Made by a program: the position numbers and the translations under genes. Under the pieces are notes generated by a model. That model made no database searches. It worked only from the letters and a program-made list of their open reading frames with translations, and was not told where the DNA came from. From Glossina fuscipes (taxonomy: Eukaryota > Arthropoda > Insecta > Diptera > Glossinidae): a stretch of DNA of 64,000 nucleotides. Below, one piece after another: positions 49,850 through 61,978 of this stretch (position 1 is its first letter; each line of letters begins with the position of its first letter). The stretch spans positions 31,994,437 to 32,058,436 of the forward strand of contig NW_023998414.1 in the NCBI RefSeq assembly GCF_014805625.2, given 5' to 3'.

Positions 49850-50453
49850 CGAATACACTTTCAACATCAACAATGGCTCGTATGTCAGGCTATACATATT
49901 TCCTGTTTTAAGGATGTTGCAGCAAATGTGTCACATGAATATCTTTTCTACTTTTTATTATGATTTTTTTCTCCCTTTTTTTTTTCATTTTTTTCATTTT
50001 TTGCACATTTATCAGGATTTTGTAATCATACTTTTTTTTTTTTTATTTTGTAATACATACACGCATAGACATACCAATGTATAATAAGTAACAAGGCAAA
50101 CAACAAAAATAATGTAAATTCAGGTTTCAGGCATAATATATGTAAGGATCGAAAACGCGGCTGTAAAGGATATCCTTGACATTTCCTGTCAATAGTTGTA
50201 TTTAATGCACTTCACTCAATTGAATAGCTATCATGTGTAATACTAAACGTATGAGCGAATATTTATTTATAAATGCTTTACAATAATGTTATAAAAATTT
50301 TGCTTTTTCATTTTCATTGCAGAGGTTTTTCCATCAACAAAAATTAGCCGCATATGTTGTCAAATAATTTCAAAAAAAAAAAAAAAAATTTTAATACATG
50401 TATATAAAAATTTTCAATAATTTGATAATTTTCCAAAAATTTATAAAAACCCC

Positions 50454-50457
<4 letters not shown>

Positions 50458-50494
<37 letters not shown>
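50458..50494. repeat. poly(A) tract, 37 bases
   Basis: Uninterrupted A run following AT-rich DNA with a shorter A16 about 80 bases upstream. No polyadenylation signal immediately before it. Confidence 0.9.
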
Positions 50495-50496
<2 letters not shown>

Positions 50497-50942
50497 TTTA
50501 TATACCACATACACATATACATGAACGAATAGCGATCATTTTGCAGTATTACGAGGGTTTCTCTATGCATACCGGCAACAAACGTATCAAATGGCGTGGG
50601 TGTGTTTTATTCCCTAACAGACAGATTGCAAAAATTTATTATAAAATTTTTATTTAAAAAGAAAATAATCTAAGACAATAAGAAGCAGAGCTCTTGCGTA
50701 GCCGAATCGAAACGAATTTTGTACACGCGATACCTAAAGTAAAAATAATTAAACTGTGACGTCCCAGTTTTTATTCGCAATCTGCGCGAATATATCAAAG
50801 TCCATCTAGCCAGGTCCCATTGTCGACGCCATAAATAAAACAACAGAACCGTACGCAATATATTAAACTTCCACTAAGGATTTATACTTTGGCTGTCGAT
50901 AAACACTAACCTCGCTTGATCTACACAAGCTGCTGTCAGATA

Positions 50943-50968
50943 AAAAAAAAAAAAAAAAAAAAAAAAAA
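50943..50968. repeat. poly(A) tract, about 27 bases
   Basis: Uninterrupted A run. The upstream 200 bases have no recognised content. Confidence 0.9.
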
Positions 50969-52199
50969 GCGAGCAAAACAAGCTTACCATTCTTAATTAC
51001 TCTTCACTAAATCATAGTGAATGTAAAAGATTTCATAACTACTTTCATCTGATTATTAAATTTGTTGAGTCACCAAGCGAGCTTAACTTTAGAGCCTGTT
51101 TCAACGATTGCCTGTGCAAAGAGTTAAAGTCAGCGTGCGAACAAGCATCTGATGCTAACTGGCCGATGACTGGCTAATTCAGTTATAAAAGATTCCAAAA
51201 ATTTCTTGCACAAAAATTGCCATACATTAGTAGCTGTTAAGTGTAGCGGGGAAAAAAGGGAGAAGATTTCATTTAGGTTATTTAAATTCCTATCTAGTAA
51301 AAAGGCTAAATAGTCCTTAAATTGAGTAATCGGTGATTTTCAGAAATATAATAAGAACGAAAACTCGATGTCGAGAAATGAAAGATATGTCAAAGACTCA
51401 GCTTTGCAGTGGTCGATCTTCTTTTGTGCGGAATTGCAGGAGGAGAAGAACAATTGTTTCTGAACTTTTTCTCAAAGTCATGTCGTCACAGAGGCAAAAT
51501 ACTACAATGCAATGCACAATTAAGCCAAATTAACGTAGAAAGAGAAGATCAATCGAGAAGCGAGAAGCTACATCAAATATCTCTCGACACCCCTTACGGA
51601 AGCTTAATGTTATATATGGAATGAGAAAGCAATCAACTTTGATCCCTTTGTTGATCTTTTAGAGAAGTGGGAAACGTAAAATTTCGAATACAAAATTATA
51701 GGAGAGACAAACAAGTGTATATAGTTAATTAAATAAATATTATTCATTAATGAAAATGTGTTTTATTTATTTCGTTTGCCATTAATACAACCTATGCTTT
51801 ACTAAGCATAGTGCTATGCTTTATAGATAGACATCAGTAAAATTGCTTTCGAAATAGTAAGCACGCTGTAATGTTTTTTTTATGGATTGAAGTGAATAAA
51901 TAGTTTCTGACTTTTGAAAATTTACAAAAAAAAAAAAAAACCTCTAAGCTCTTACCTAAAGAGTAGAGAACAAAAATAACATAATTTACTAAAAGAGAGC
52001 ATAATGAACTATTCTGAGCGACGGATGAACGATTCCAAGTCTTTCAAGACTTTGCTTTTAGTATTTTTAATAAATATTTGTTATCACAAAGGGAACGACA
52101 AACTTATAATAGAGATCACCATATGGCATCCGGCAGTCATTTGACTTTGATTATTGCCCCTCGCAAGCTTCGGATTTCTCTCGCCGTTGAATTAAATTT

Positions 52200-52232
<33 letters not shown>

Positions 52233-53033
52233 CTTTTCTGCCACGGATTAGTAAGCATCGTATAAATGCTTTTAATTAAATTTTAATGTAAATATGGAAC
52301 TAACGTCTAAGTCTACTCAATGGTTAATCAAAACCCTTTTCAAATAATATGCAATACATTCGCATTGTAGAATGAAATGAACTCAAATACACATAAATGT
52401 TGGAATAAAAATGTTGATGTTTTTTATTCTACACTATAATTATCGAAAAATGAATAATGCACACACCTCGAGGGTTATATATCGTATTCTAAATATGCGG
52501 ATAACATTAAGCAACAGAAACCCAATATATATATATTTAATGTGTACATATATATATATTATATATTGTATTCTACATGCGAATACCATCAAGCAGTATA
52601 AGCTAAGTAAATAATATACATCTGTATATATATATATATATGTTTTTGCTTATGTTGCTTAATCGATTCGGTTCATCATCTTAGACATTTTCGTCCGTCA
52701 AGCTATGCAGCCATCTCAGCCGTGCTTTTTCTTACGATCCTTTCTACGTCACATGCGGAAGCGAGAGAGCATTTTCCACTTTCCATACCTTCTCTTTAGC
52801 TATCGTATCTTTTGTATGTGTTAATGTCGAAACTCGTTTTAAGCAGCTAATTATCAACTTATAATTAAATTCTACTTTGGATTCAATTCTTGCATATAAT
52901 CGAGAACGTTTTGCTCACAAAGAGAGAGTGGGCCTGTCTTTGAAATCAAAATTTCAAGTTACCTAAACCACGATCACAAGCGTAATCATCAAAAACTCAA
53001 TGATTTACTGATGGATTTGCGTTGTTGTCATGT

Positions 53034-53070
53034 TGTGTGTGTGTGTGTGCGTGTGTGTGTGTGTGTGTGT
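53034..53070. repeat. (GT)n microsatellite
   Basis: GT run with one GC interruption. Confidence 0.95.
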
Positions 53071-54486
53071 AAGCGTTTTGCAATTATTATTACTGTGAAT
53101 TGAGGAAATTTTCACACTGAAGCAGAATATAATCTCTCTGTTAAATTAAAATATTACCATTAATGTGATCGAAGTATTGATGAAACTCTCGAAAATTTTT
53201 TCATTTACTCATCTCTGTCACGATATCTCGAATTATAATTTTCGATTGGATGTGCGCACAAATATACTCGAATTGATTCATTCTATTAGATATTAGTAGG
53301 AAAGAAAAGGACAAGTGCACATGCACTTATATGAATAAATTGACTTTTAACATTTGAACATATATCACAATTACAACCTTGGTTACGATTTTGTGATTAA
53401 TTCGTACTTCTTTCGATTCTTTGAAATTGAAAGCAATGCTAAATACCCCTCAAATTATGATTAGGCGAAATGAAATCTCGATAGAAGAAGTATGAAGACA
53501 AGCCTATCTTGTCGGACTGTGCTCGGTTTTGCGATAAACTAATAAATTTTGATAGTTTAAAATGTTACAAGCATCCGAACGAAATCTTACAACATGACAT
53601 CCAAAGGTGAGATATGAGAGACCACAGACACTTCTATAGATCCATAAAAGTCACGAATTCTCTACTGATCATAAAATCTCTGGTTATTGTTTAATAAAAT
53701 CAAAAAATCAACTATGTATTTGATAAAAGAAATCTACGCCGAATAACGATTACAAGTCATACGTTCTCCCATAAGTTAGTTGTTAGTTGAACTCTCATTT
53801 ATGATATCTTTTGTAACCCAAGGGATAAGCGGATAGCATTTTATATGAAAAATGTCTACACGCGCTTACATAAACTACCGAAAATATTTGCAGGCATGTC
53901 CATAGGCATTAGCGTAAAGAACTCCAAAAATGTTGTGACCCTCTCGTGCTGCCCTTAAAGTTATTCCCAGTTCTACGTGAACGTAGTCACCTGCAGTAAA
54001 AGAAGAAATAATGAATTAAATAGAGTTTTAAGACTCCTTTCAAAAAAAAAAAAACAATGAAAAAAGATGTGTATTTGCACGGCATACACAATTAAAAAAT
54101 GCTAACGCAGTAAACGTTGGTTTGTCGAAAAAGTCGTTTCATAAAAATTAAGCTTGTAGGTGCTTTTTATTTATATCTCGTGGCATTAGTTTGTTTATTA
54201 GTTTGGTTGTAGTGTGCTTTCGAATTGGATAATAAAAAAAAATAATATGATATAATTGATCCTCTTCGAAGCATTGCCCATGCATTCGCTTTGAGCGCAT
54301 ATTGAAAATGCTGCTTAAAGACGGATATATGAAAAGGTGCGTGCAGCGCAAACCTTAGCTAATGTTGTAAATTTTCAAAACTATGGAGTAACTTTCCTTC
54401 CAACCGAATATACTATCCAATCCTTTTTGCGTTTGGTCCTAAACATATGACGCCGTAAAACAAAACTGCATAAACTTGTACATGCG

Positions 54487-54521
<35 letters not shown>

Positions 54522-55149
54522 TTGGTGATTTATGAGCAGAAATGACTAATGCGTTTTGTGTAAGTTTGAAACCAAAATATTTATATGTATATATGTATAA
54601 TTAAAATATATTTTTACGAAGTCGTAATGATTTAGAAAACCTGAGAAAATGGGAAATTAAAAGAATTCAGCCTCCTCCTTACAGACCATTGACTCTGCGC
54701 AAATTATATGTAAGGATGTATGTAAAATGTAACCCATGTTAAATTGATATTAGTTAATGCAACGCATCTTACTTCTTCTTTTTTTTTTTGTTTTTTTTTT
54801 TTTTTTTTTTGTTATAATTAATAACGTAATTTATCGAGTATATGCGCGAAACATACGCACTTCAAAATAGGAGTTTGTAGACTTTTGTTTCCTTTTTAAT
54901 CCAAATTTGAGGTTAACTCTTAACATATTTCACCTTTTTTTTTTTTTTTTTTATTAATATATCACTAAGCACTCAGAGTATGTTCCCTGTACGTGTAACG
55001 GATTGAACGTCAAAAAGCAACAAGAGAAGAGAGGAAGAGATAGGCAAGAGCCGTACTAAGATTTAAACGCGCGAACACTGTTTAAGTAGTCGCGATTCTC
55101 ACCTATTTAGTGATCTGTGTGTGAATAAAAATAAGGAACAGTCTCCAAA

Positions 55150-55550
55150 TGAGCTTACTTCGAGTCTTTGAAATCAGGACCGACGTCGAGTCTTTGCACA
55201 ACCTCGCTTTAACGGAGCAATCAATTCTGATGAATACGTAAGTGCTTGCCTGCGACAAGTGTGCGAAGAGAGAGTTAAAAACAAAGATGATGACGATCCA
55301 CTTGAATATGCTTTTCATAGGCAATCCAAACTTCCGTATATCGCTAAAGAAATAATTGACTTCTAATGTTTTCAATAGATAAAGCAAAGAAGCTGTTCAC
55401 TAAACCCATGATAGTCGTTTAATCATGCGATCTAAGAAAATATTGCGGAAATCATATACCGAAGTGTTGGACAAAACCGCTTATAACGCGATCGTAACAT
55501 GATCGGAAAAATCGATAAAGCTATATGCATTCCAAGTAACTACTGATCCA
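55150..55550 (+). pseudogene. Speculative pogo/Tigger-like 3' remnant
   Basis: A frame from about 55213 reads DEYVSACLRQVCEERVKNKD, then DDDPLEYAFHRQSKLPYIAK, ending in IIDF and a stop at about 55363. An acidic stretch followed by a short tail ending in I-x-DF is reminiscent of Tigger-type transposase C-termini. About 130 bases on, 'aaaaccgcttataacgcgatcg' (55474-55495) has the TTATAACG word usual in their termini. Both signals are short; chance is a serious alternative. Confidence 0.25.
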
Positions 55551-55891
55551 TTTTAAAAAACCGTTAAATTCGATATCAATCATTACAGATAGTTAGATGA
55601 ACGATATGTTGCCTCTTGTTCGTAAATACGAAACGTTTAGCCATATTTTCGTTTACTTATCATTAAATAGATTGATTGTACGCATTTTCATCACTGCATT
55701 GCCAGCGCTATACAAAAAAGTTTTTTTCTCGATGACGCCTGCTGAGAATTGCTAAAAATAAATATTGGCTTTTATCACCCTTGCTATTTATGTGTATAAC
55801 AATATAAAAATAAAAACACATTCAAAGGGCGAGCACAATGAAGACAAACCGTTTCACCAAAAACTAGGTGAAACAAATCAAATGTTAAGCA

Positions 55892-55892
<1 letters not shown>

Positions 55893-55925
<33 letters not shown>
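55893..55925. repeat. poly(A) tract, 33 bases
   Basis: Uninterrupted A run. An AATAAA-type word does not lie within 30 bases upstream. Confidence 0.9.
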
Positions 55926-55932
<7 letters not shown>

Positions 55933-56781
55933 ATTCAATCAATTTGTTACGGTATTTTATTGGTCAAAATAGTCCATTATTTCTATACGCAATCATTCAT
56001 GGCATTCGCAGGAACTTATACACCCATAAGCATGCATATAGCGAGTACATGCAATGTATTCATCATCATTATAAACAGCATAAAGAAAACCAAATTATTT
56101 ACAGACACCCACATAGCCAGCGAGCTAGCCAACCATTCATTCAATCATTCATTATTTAGGGCCTTGCTAAAGGTCATCGAAAGACTCTTCGATAACCCCG
56201 AATAATAGTAATAATGGTGGGTGTTGATATAACATTTACTGCTGCACAATTGTTCAAATTGTTCTAAAAATAATCGTTACTCACTCAATGTACGTATAAG
56301 CGACAAACAAATAATAAAAACCGCAACTGAATAACAATGACAATAACTATGAAAAAAAAATATAATAATAAAAAAAAAAAAAAAAAAAAAAAAAGCAAAA
56401 AAATAAAAAAAATAAAATAAAATAATAAATAAATAAATGGAGAACGCGGCTTTGTAATAACAACAAACAAATGAAAAATAAATAAAATATATTTCATATA
56501 AGAAGGAAAACACAACATGACAGGTCATTGTTGGTGCGTTCCCGTTGTCCTTTATGCAGCAACACGCATATAGCCCAACGATAAGGACCGACCACAACAA
56601 TCGAACATACGGTACCATGAAAATGAAAATACATTTCATGGGGGATGGAGGGGTATATTGCGTATGTATAGGTTTATCCTTATGTCTATACACTTGACAT
56701 ACATATCTACATATGTAAATGTTCACATGTACTATAAAATAAATTTATACACATGTTAAAAGTTTAACCATACAATTAATC

Positions 56782-56841
56782 TTTCTCTCTCTCTCTCTCT
56801 CTCTATCTCTATCTCTATCTCTAACTCTCTCCCACTCTCTC
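56782..56841. repeat. (TC)n/(TCTATC)n microsatellite
   Basis: CT run changing into CTCTAT hexamers and back to CT: a homopyrimidine strand apart from the A residues. Confidence 0.9.
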
Positions 56842-57257
56842 ATTGATTATATACATCAATGATTATGTTCTTCGTACAATAAAGGAAAATCTGAAAAATA
56901 AACGAAACAAATGGTTTTTGTTCGATTAGCTAGCTAATAATCAACTTAAAGAAAATAGGAGGCGTAACCAAAAATTGATAAGCTTAACCGATAAATTAGC
57001 ACGTGTGAGGGCAATTAAATATTTTCAAATTAACTAAAATTACATATAAACTGCTCTCCTATACCAAGGCTGCTAATGCATTTCTAATAAAAAGTCAAGT
57101 CGCGTAGCCTGTGAAGGAAATATGAGCAAGATGATGAAACAATTGTCATCACAGTAACGTTATTTATGGATGTGATGACGTTATTAGGACATGAAAAAAA
57201 ATGCATAATTTTCTTCAAGGTTAACCCCGTCTTGTTATGAAAATCTATTGATGAGCG

Positions 57258-57722
57258 TTGATGAACGTCCCACGCCCCACAGGTAGCAAGAAGGTTCCCT
57301 GCAGTTCCAAATCAAGGGCATGTGTATGGCATGCTCTTCCTTCTGGCGGAGGCGAGGCCTATCTAACACCTCGAATATTTAGTATTCCCGCGATTTTGGG
57401 GGCAACCAGGGAAGTATGTTATTACCTCACTCAGTTCTTGACTAGTCATGGCTGTTTCTGGAGGGTTGCGATAGGTCGCCAAATTGCCTGGAATGCCAGG
57501 ATAAAGAGGAAGATGTAGAGCACGCTATATTACATTGCAGCAAGTTTGAGTATGGAATACCCCACCCAGTTAACCCAATGAGATATTCTAGGTGATAACC
57601 TGGAGCCTGGAGCCTAGAGCCTGGAGCCTGGAGCGCCACTGACGAGTTCATAAGAAAAATGCTTCAAGAACTACGGTGCATAAAAAGACAGCGAAGAAGG
57701 CGAAAAGGGGTAGTGGGTCCAT
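57258..57722 (+). pseudogene. R1/LOA-like non-LTR ORF2 3' end
   Basis: The first frame contains REVCYYLTQFLTSHGCF (57408-57458), the block that follows the RNase H-like region in R1/LOA-type ORF2 proteins. After a shift, CLECQDKEEDVEHAILHC (57485-57538) gives a clean Cys-x2-Cys-x8-His-x4-Cys zinc knuckle. Two stops follow (TGATAA near 57593), then in the same frame ATDEFIRKMLQELRCIKRQ and RRRRK from 57635, the basic helix that closes these proteins. Between stop and helix lies a 7-bp minisatellite. The reverse transcriptase is absent: this is a 5'-truncated copy, as is usual for target-primed insertion. No poly(A) or simple-repeat tail is obvious. It has a partner of the same group at 36.5-37.4 kb, but the two cover different parts of the protein. 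Confidence 0.85.
57601..57635. repeat. 7-bp minisatellite (TGGAGCC)n inside ORF2 remnant
   Basis: Five units, TGGAGCC x2, TAGAGCC, TGGAGCC, TGGAGCG. Five units total 35 bases. The knuckle (57485) and the closing helix (57635) are nevertheless in the same frame. Confidence 0.95.
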
Positions 57723-58715
57723 CCATTCGTTGTACACGATTGGATGGACGGACATGATAAAACCAACTCGGAATCTCACATCTGATAAAGTCTATCTTTA
57801 TTATACACTATACTAGACCTCTTGCACATTTTTCGTTTAGTATTACAAACGTAATTGTAAGTCTAAGGTAGGGGCGGTTTTTCAACTAGAAACATAAACA
57901 TAAAAATATTGAATCGAATCTAAAAGAAATAATTTTTTTTTTTAATATTACTTTGCTATAATTGTTCTTCGGTTTGCGCAAGAGAAAATATTTGCACAAA
58001 TCATTTTTTTCTTTCATTATTCTCTTAGATAAAACTCAGTTTATTCTCAATGAGATTTTTTCTCTTTAATCGATTTTTGCTTTAATCCTTGTTAAACTAA
58101 TATTTACAAAAATTCAAAAAAAAAAAAAAAAAAAAAAAAACGAAAAAAAAAAAAAAAGATGAAAAATCTGCTAAACATAAATGTGCTTTTACACGGTTAT
58201 GGCCACAAGTGGTGCGGTTAACGCCCATTACACCACAAAAAGATAAAAGAACAAAAAATATATATGGAAAAGATAGATAGATAGATAGATACACATATAT
58301 TATTACATGTATATGTAATATTATCCAAAATACAACAACAACAACAACAATAATAAATAAATAATTTTAGTTATGATCTTTATTGTTAGATTGTTAAGGT
58401 TATTTATTCTCTTTGAGAAATTCGTTTCGGTTGCTTATCTAACCAAAAGTGATAATCTAATACAAATGTCCTTTGGCGATCTGTTCTGGATTTTTTTTTT
58501 CTTTCTCTGCGTTTTCCTTTCACAATTCGCTTAAACAAATGTTTGAAGGGAAATGACAACAACATCACAATAACAATAACAGCAACAAAACAATGCACAT
58601 ATATTCTCAAAAACTATTGGAAATTGTATACGAATTTCTTAGAAAAAAGGCGGTTTGTAAAATGAAACATAAAGAACCCTAAAATTGACATTTTGACTTT
58701 AGTTATTTTACTACA

Positions 58716-58758
58716 CAACAGCAACAACACCAGCAGCAGCATCAGCAGCAGCAGCAGT
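58716..58758. repeat. (CAA)n/(CAG)n triplet tract
   Basis: CAACAG, CAACAAC, CAGCAGCAGCAT and CAGCAGCAGCAG blocks; stops nearby in the Gln frame make coding unlikely. Confidence 0.85.
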
Positions 58759-58814
58759 AACACAAGAGCCTACGTATAGCTCTTCTTTTACTTAAGTTAA
58801 CAATTTAATAATAT

Positions 58815-58817
<3 letters not shown>

Positions 58818-58850
<33 letters not shown>

Positions 58851-58858
58851 TATATATC
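58818..58858. repeat. (TA)n microsatellite
   Basis: TA run with one AGATAT interruption. Confidence 0.95.
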
Positions 58859-60748
58859 CATTTAAATGAACAAATTTTTTCATTTATAGGTCATTGTAGG
58901 CTGCTTAAACATCTGTAGATAGATAGATAGATAGATACGAATAAATATAAGTTGATTTTCGCTCAAAATTTTATGAATTGCATTACATTAAATAGTAAAC
59001 CTGTTGTCTATCTAACAAATTGTTGTTCTATTTACAAGTTCTCGGTCAAAATAGTTGGCAAGTGGTTTTTCACAGATTTCCACCAAGATCAAGGTCAATT
59101 TTCATGTCATTATGTTATCAGTATTCGTAATGTATCGCATGGTTAACGCAAGAAGAATGCACTTAAACATCAGAGGGAGCACAACAAGAAGCCATAAATC
59201 TAAATTAACATAGATACTTATGTTAATAATTGTCATATAAAGAGAAAAGTAAACTAAGTCGCAAGAGTCAATTGATTTTCAATTCCAAGAATTATATATA
59301 CATATACACGCGTCTATTAATACAAACCTTATTCAGTGCCTCACATAAAAGATAAATAAAAAATCATATGTTTTCAAGTACTTTACTGCATAAGAGACGT
59401 TCCGCGTAAATAGTTGTTAGCATGAATTTACACGCATTGCGGCGAAAAAGAAAAAAAAACAAGCTTTTCACTACCACTCCCAGCAAAACCCAGACCGGGA
59501 TCCATCAGCTCCATCAGAAATTAATATATATGAGAGAAGATTTTCACATCAATTTTTCTTGGATGCAAATATTTTTATATTTCATTACTCCCGCCAAAAG
59601 CGATAAAAGACTAACAAACGGATAACAATCACACATTTCAAAAGGCGTTCAAAATAGTTTTTATTAGTTATGAAGTTTGCCCAAGTTAAAAAACTTGTTC
59701 ATAAAATTCCCTAAACCGATTGGCTACAATAAATTCTCACTTGTCCAACGATCGAAGAGTCGAACTGTAAAATGTTATCATAATCTTACAGGTTCCGAAG
59801 CGATATGAGCTTCCTTTCTTATTGAGCAGAAACCACTTTAATAATGCCTACACAATGTCGGCTGATGTGTAATAAGAATATGTTTTATTAAACAACTTAA
59901 CTTCAATAACAATCACACTAACGCGAATTGTTTCCTAGAAAACTTTTAACATAAACTATACACAGTTTTACACGGCCTTCGTCACTTGTCTTTTTCCTAT
60001 TAGAGAATTTGAAGCTGACCGACCAACTATTGTACTTGCGTTACTAAAAAAGTTTGTAAGCAGGATTGCGTTATATATATATTGAATTGTAATATTACGA
60101 CCTGTCCATGTGAAAGGATTACCTTTTACACGTTACGTAACAATCGAAGTTATTACGCTGAAATGCAGATAACCATGTCTTCTTTTTAATAACGGACTGT
60201 TCCGTGTACCGTGCTTTGCTTTAATCTAAAATTGAGAAAGAATAACGACAGATACATGTTCTTAGTGGACTTAGTGAACGGTTTCAATTTAAAAATAAAA
60301 CGTATCGTCTCTTAGCGAGTAAATGGTTGCAGTTTATCATTTTTAACATCTGGTTATATAAAAATTGAAAATAAATATCTCCAGATCATGTGAAAGGTCA
60401 GCGTAAAAAATGCCACAATCAGCCAAATGTCATAATCATAATTAGCTGAATAATTTACGATTTCTATGTATGAATGAAGGATGACACATAAACATAAGCT
60501 AAAAATGAAACCTACGATGAACACTACCGAGCTGGGGGCTGCACTTCCATACAAGAACTCCAGTGCAATACTTAAACCGGGAAGCTTGTCTGTTCAGGTA
60601 GTGTAAATGATATCAAAATTCGTAGAAAAAGATGTGAACAAAGCAAAAAACGGGTCAACTGTTAGTTAACCGCGTGGCCAGCGACACTAAACTACAGATA
60701 CCCATATTTTCCTTCCAACTTCTGTATATTCAGATCACAATTCAATAG

Positions 60749-61260
60749 AATGGCAATAGAAAGCTAACAACCCTTGTAACATCCGCAAGGGGACGAGCTG
60801 TGGAAATCCTCTATGTAACGCCATCGAGCGAAAAAATAGACATGGGTTCTGTTGTGAATTCGTTTGAAAGAAACTATATGAAGGAGATAAGTTATCGAGG
60901 ATTGACTGCACGCTGCCAGAGGCCCAATAGGTGGATTCAGGATTATGCTATTGAAATCGAACGCCTATGCTATCGTACATATGTCGGTCTGCGAACGCCC
61001 TCGGGAAGCTGAAAGCTGAGTCCTTCGCAAGAGGTTTTCGTTAAATGGAATTAAAAAAGCCGATCTTTCCACAAGCACTTTTCGCACTTACACTAACACT
61101 TTGTCCGAAGCATTCCGAAAAGTGCTGTATGAAAAACAACAAACTTTGGAATCAGTCACGCCCAGATACTATATAACCCCCGGTCACCTACCTGAAGCGA
61201 AGAGGATGACAACAATTTATCTGATGACGACGGGGCCGGGGAGGAACACGCGACTTGCAA
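60749..61260 (+). pseudogene. LTR-retroelement gag remnant
   Basis: The frame 60749-61014 is open and reads KLTTLVTSARGRAVEILYV, then NSFERNY, MKEISYRGLTARCQRPN, and QDYAIEIERLCYRTYVG. This order (LxxSLRGxAxEVLxxxP, ALxxRF, LKxRxQxPxESLxxxAxxIERLxxxAYP) is that of the Gag capsid region of Ty3/gypsy-like elements in arthropods. A shift near 61006 moves to KLKAESFARGFR, and a second near 61045 to KKADLSTSTF, then TLSEAFRKVLYEKQQTLES. These fit the following capsid helices. No Cys-His knuckle, protease, pol or LTR was recognised on either side. It is a broken genomic fossil without coding capacity. Confidence 0.75.
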
Positions 61261-61264
61261 ATTC

Positions 61265-61947
61265 ATTTACGTCGGGAAAAGGAAATTGAACTGGATTAAC
61301 GCAACAACAACGGCAAAGGCGGAATGGCAACTAGCAGGGACCACCGCTAGGCGGTAACGTGGTCCCCAGAATAAATTCTATGGAACGAAAAGAAAGCAAC
61401 AGGGGGAAGTCACTGCTTAAAGGAAGTCGTTCCCAGTTAAATCATCAAATTGCCAGAGATACACCCTATAAAGAAACTAGAGTGAGCACAGTGGCAAAGC
61501 CCTATTGTTTTTTTTTTTTTTTTAAGCTCAGGGTAGACTAAATTGGTCACTTTTTCAGGCTTTGTAAAATCAGTACAGCGTCATTCCTTTCAATGTATTA
61601 AATGTTGATTCCTAAACCCAAGTGTGCTCATAAATGTATTTATATCTTACCGCTTGAGATTCTGATCCGTTCTAACAACGTTCGTTCGACCGAAGTTTAT
61701 TGATCGCCTGATATTGAAACTGTTCAGTGTTCTGTGCACTCCCTGCTAAATGTCTCACTAACCAGTGGATTATATTTTTGCGGGCCAAGAAGAAAGCTCG
61801 CTTTCTTTCAAAATTGATTGCCGTAACAAAACGCTTATGATGTGTTCCGCAATCACACATAAGACTAAAAGTTCGCAAACAAAAAATTGCAAACAAATTA
61901 ACAAATTTCGTTAATTCCCTAATCAAATCGCTTATGTGTGTGTGTGT

Positions 61948-61978
<31 letters not shown>

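Larger units (their letters stand above)
44125..55140. other. Long gene-free stretch with simple repeats
   Basis: Eleven kilobases with no recognised coding or RNA signal. Contents include the GT array at 45576-45664, a run of ten C at about 46040-46049, poly(A) runs at 46424-46445, 48019-48042, 50458-50494 and 50943-50968, T-rich DNA at 47018-47060 and 49410-49460, poly(T) at 52204-52232 and GT at 53034-53070, (TA)n at about 54490-54516 and poly(T) at 54781-54812. Opposed frames at 47619-47968 overlap on both strands with no domain. Confidence 0.6.
55560..57250. other. No gene seen; poly(A) and (TC)n
   Basis: Poly(A) of 33 at 55893-55925, A-rich low complexity at 56350-56440 and a (TC)n/(TATC)n tract at 56782-56841. 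Frames are short or repeat-driven. Confidence 0.6.
57725..60745. other. No gene seen; microsatellites
   Basis: Poly(A) at about 58119-58140, GATA arrays at 58271-58291 and 58917-58937, (CAA)n near 58336-58350, CAA/CAG at 58716-58758 and TA at 58818-58858. The 59-60.7 kb part is repeat-poor with no recognised frame. Confidence 0.6.

Noticed and set aside
56277..56726. 149-codon minus frame with hydrophobic runs resembling a membrane protein
   Set aside because: The Phe-rich runs come from poly(A)/A-rich DNA at 56350-56440; no recognised family or codon structure.
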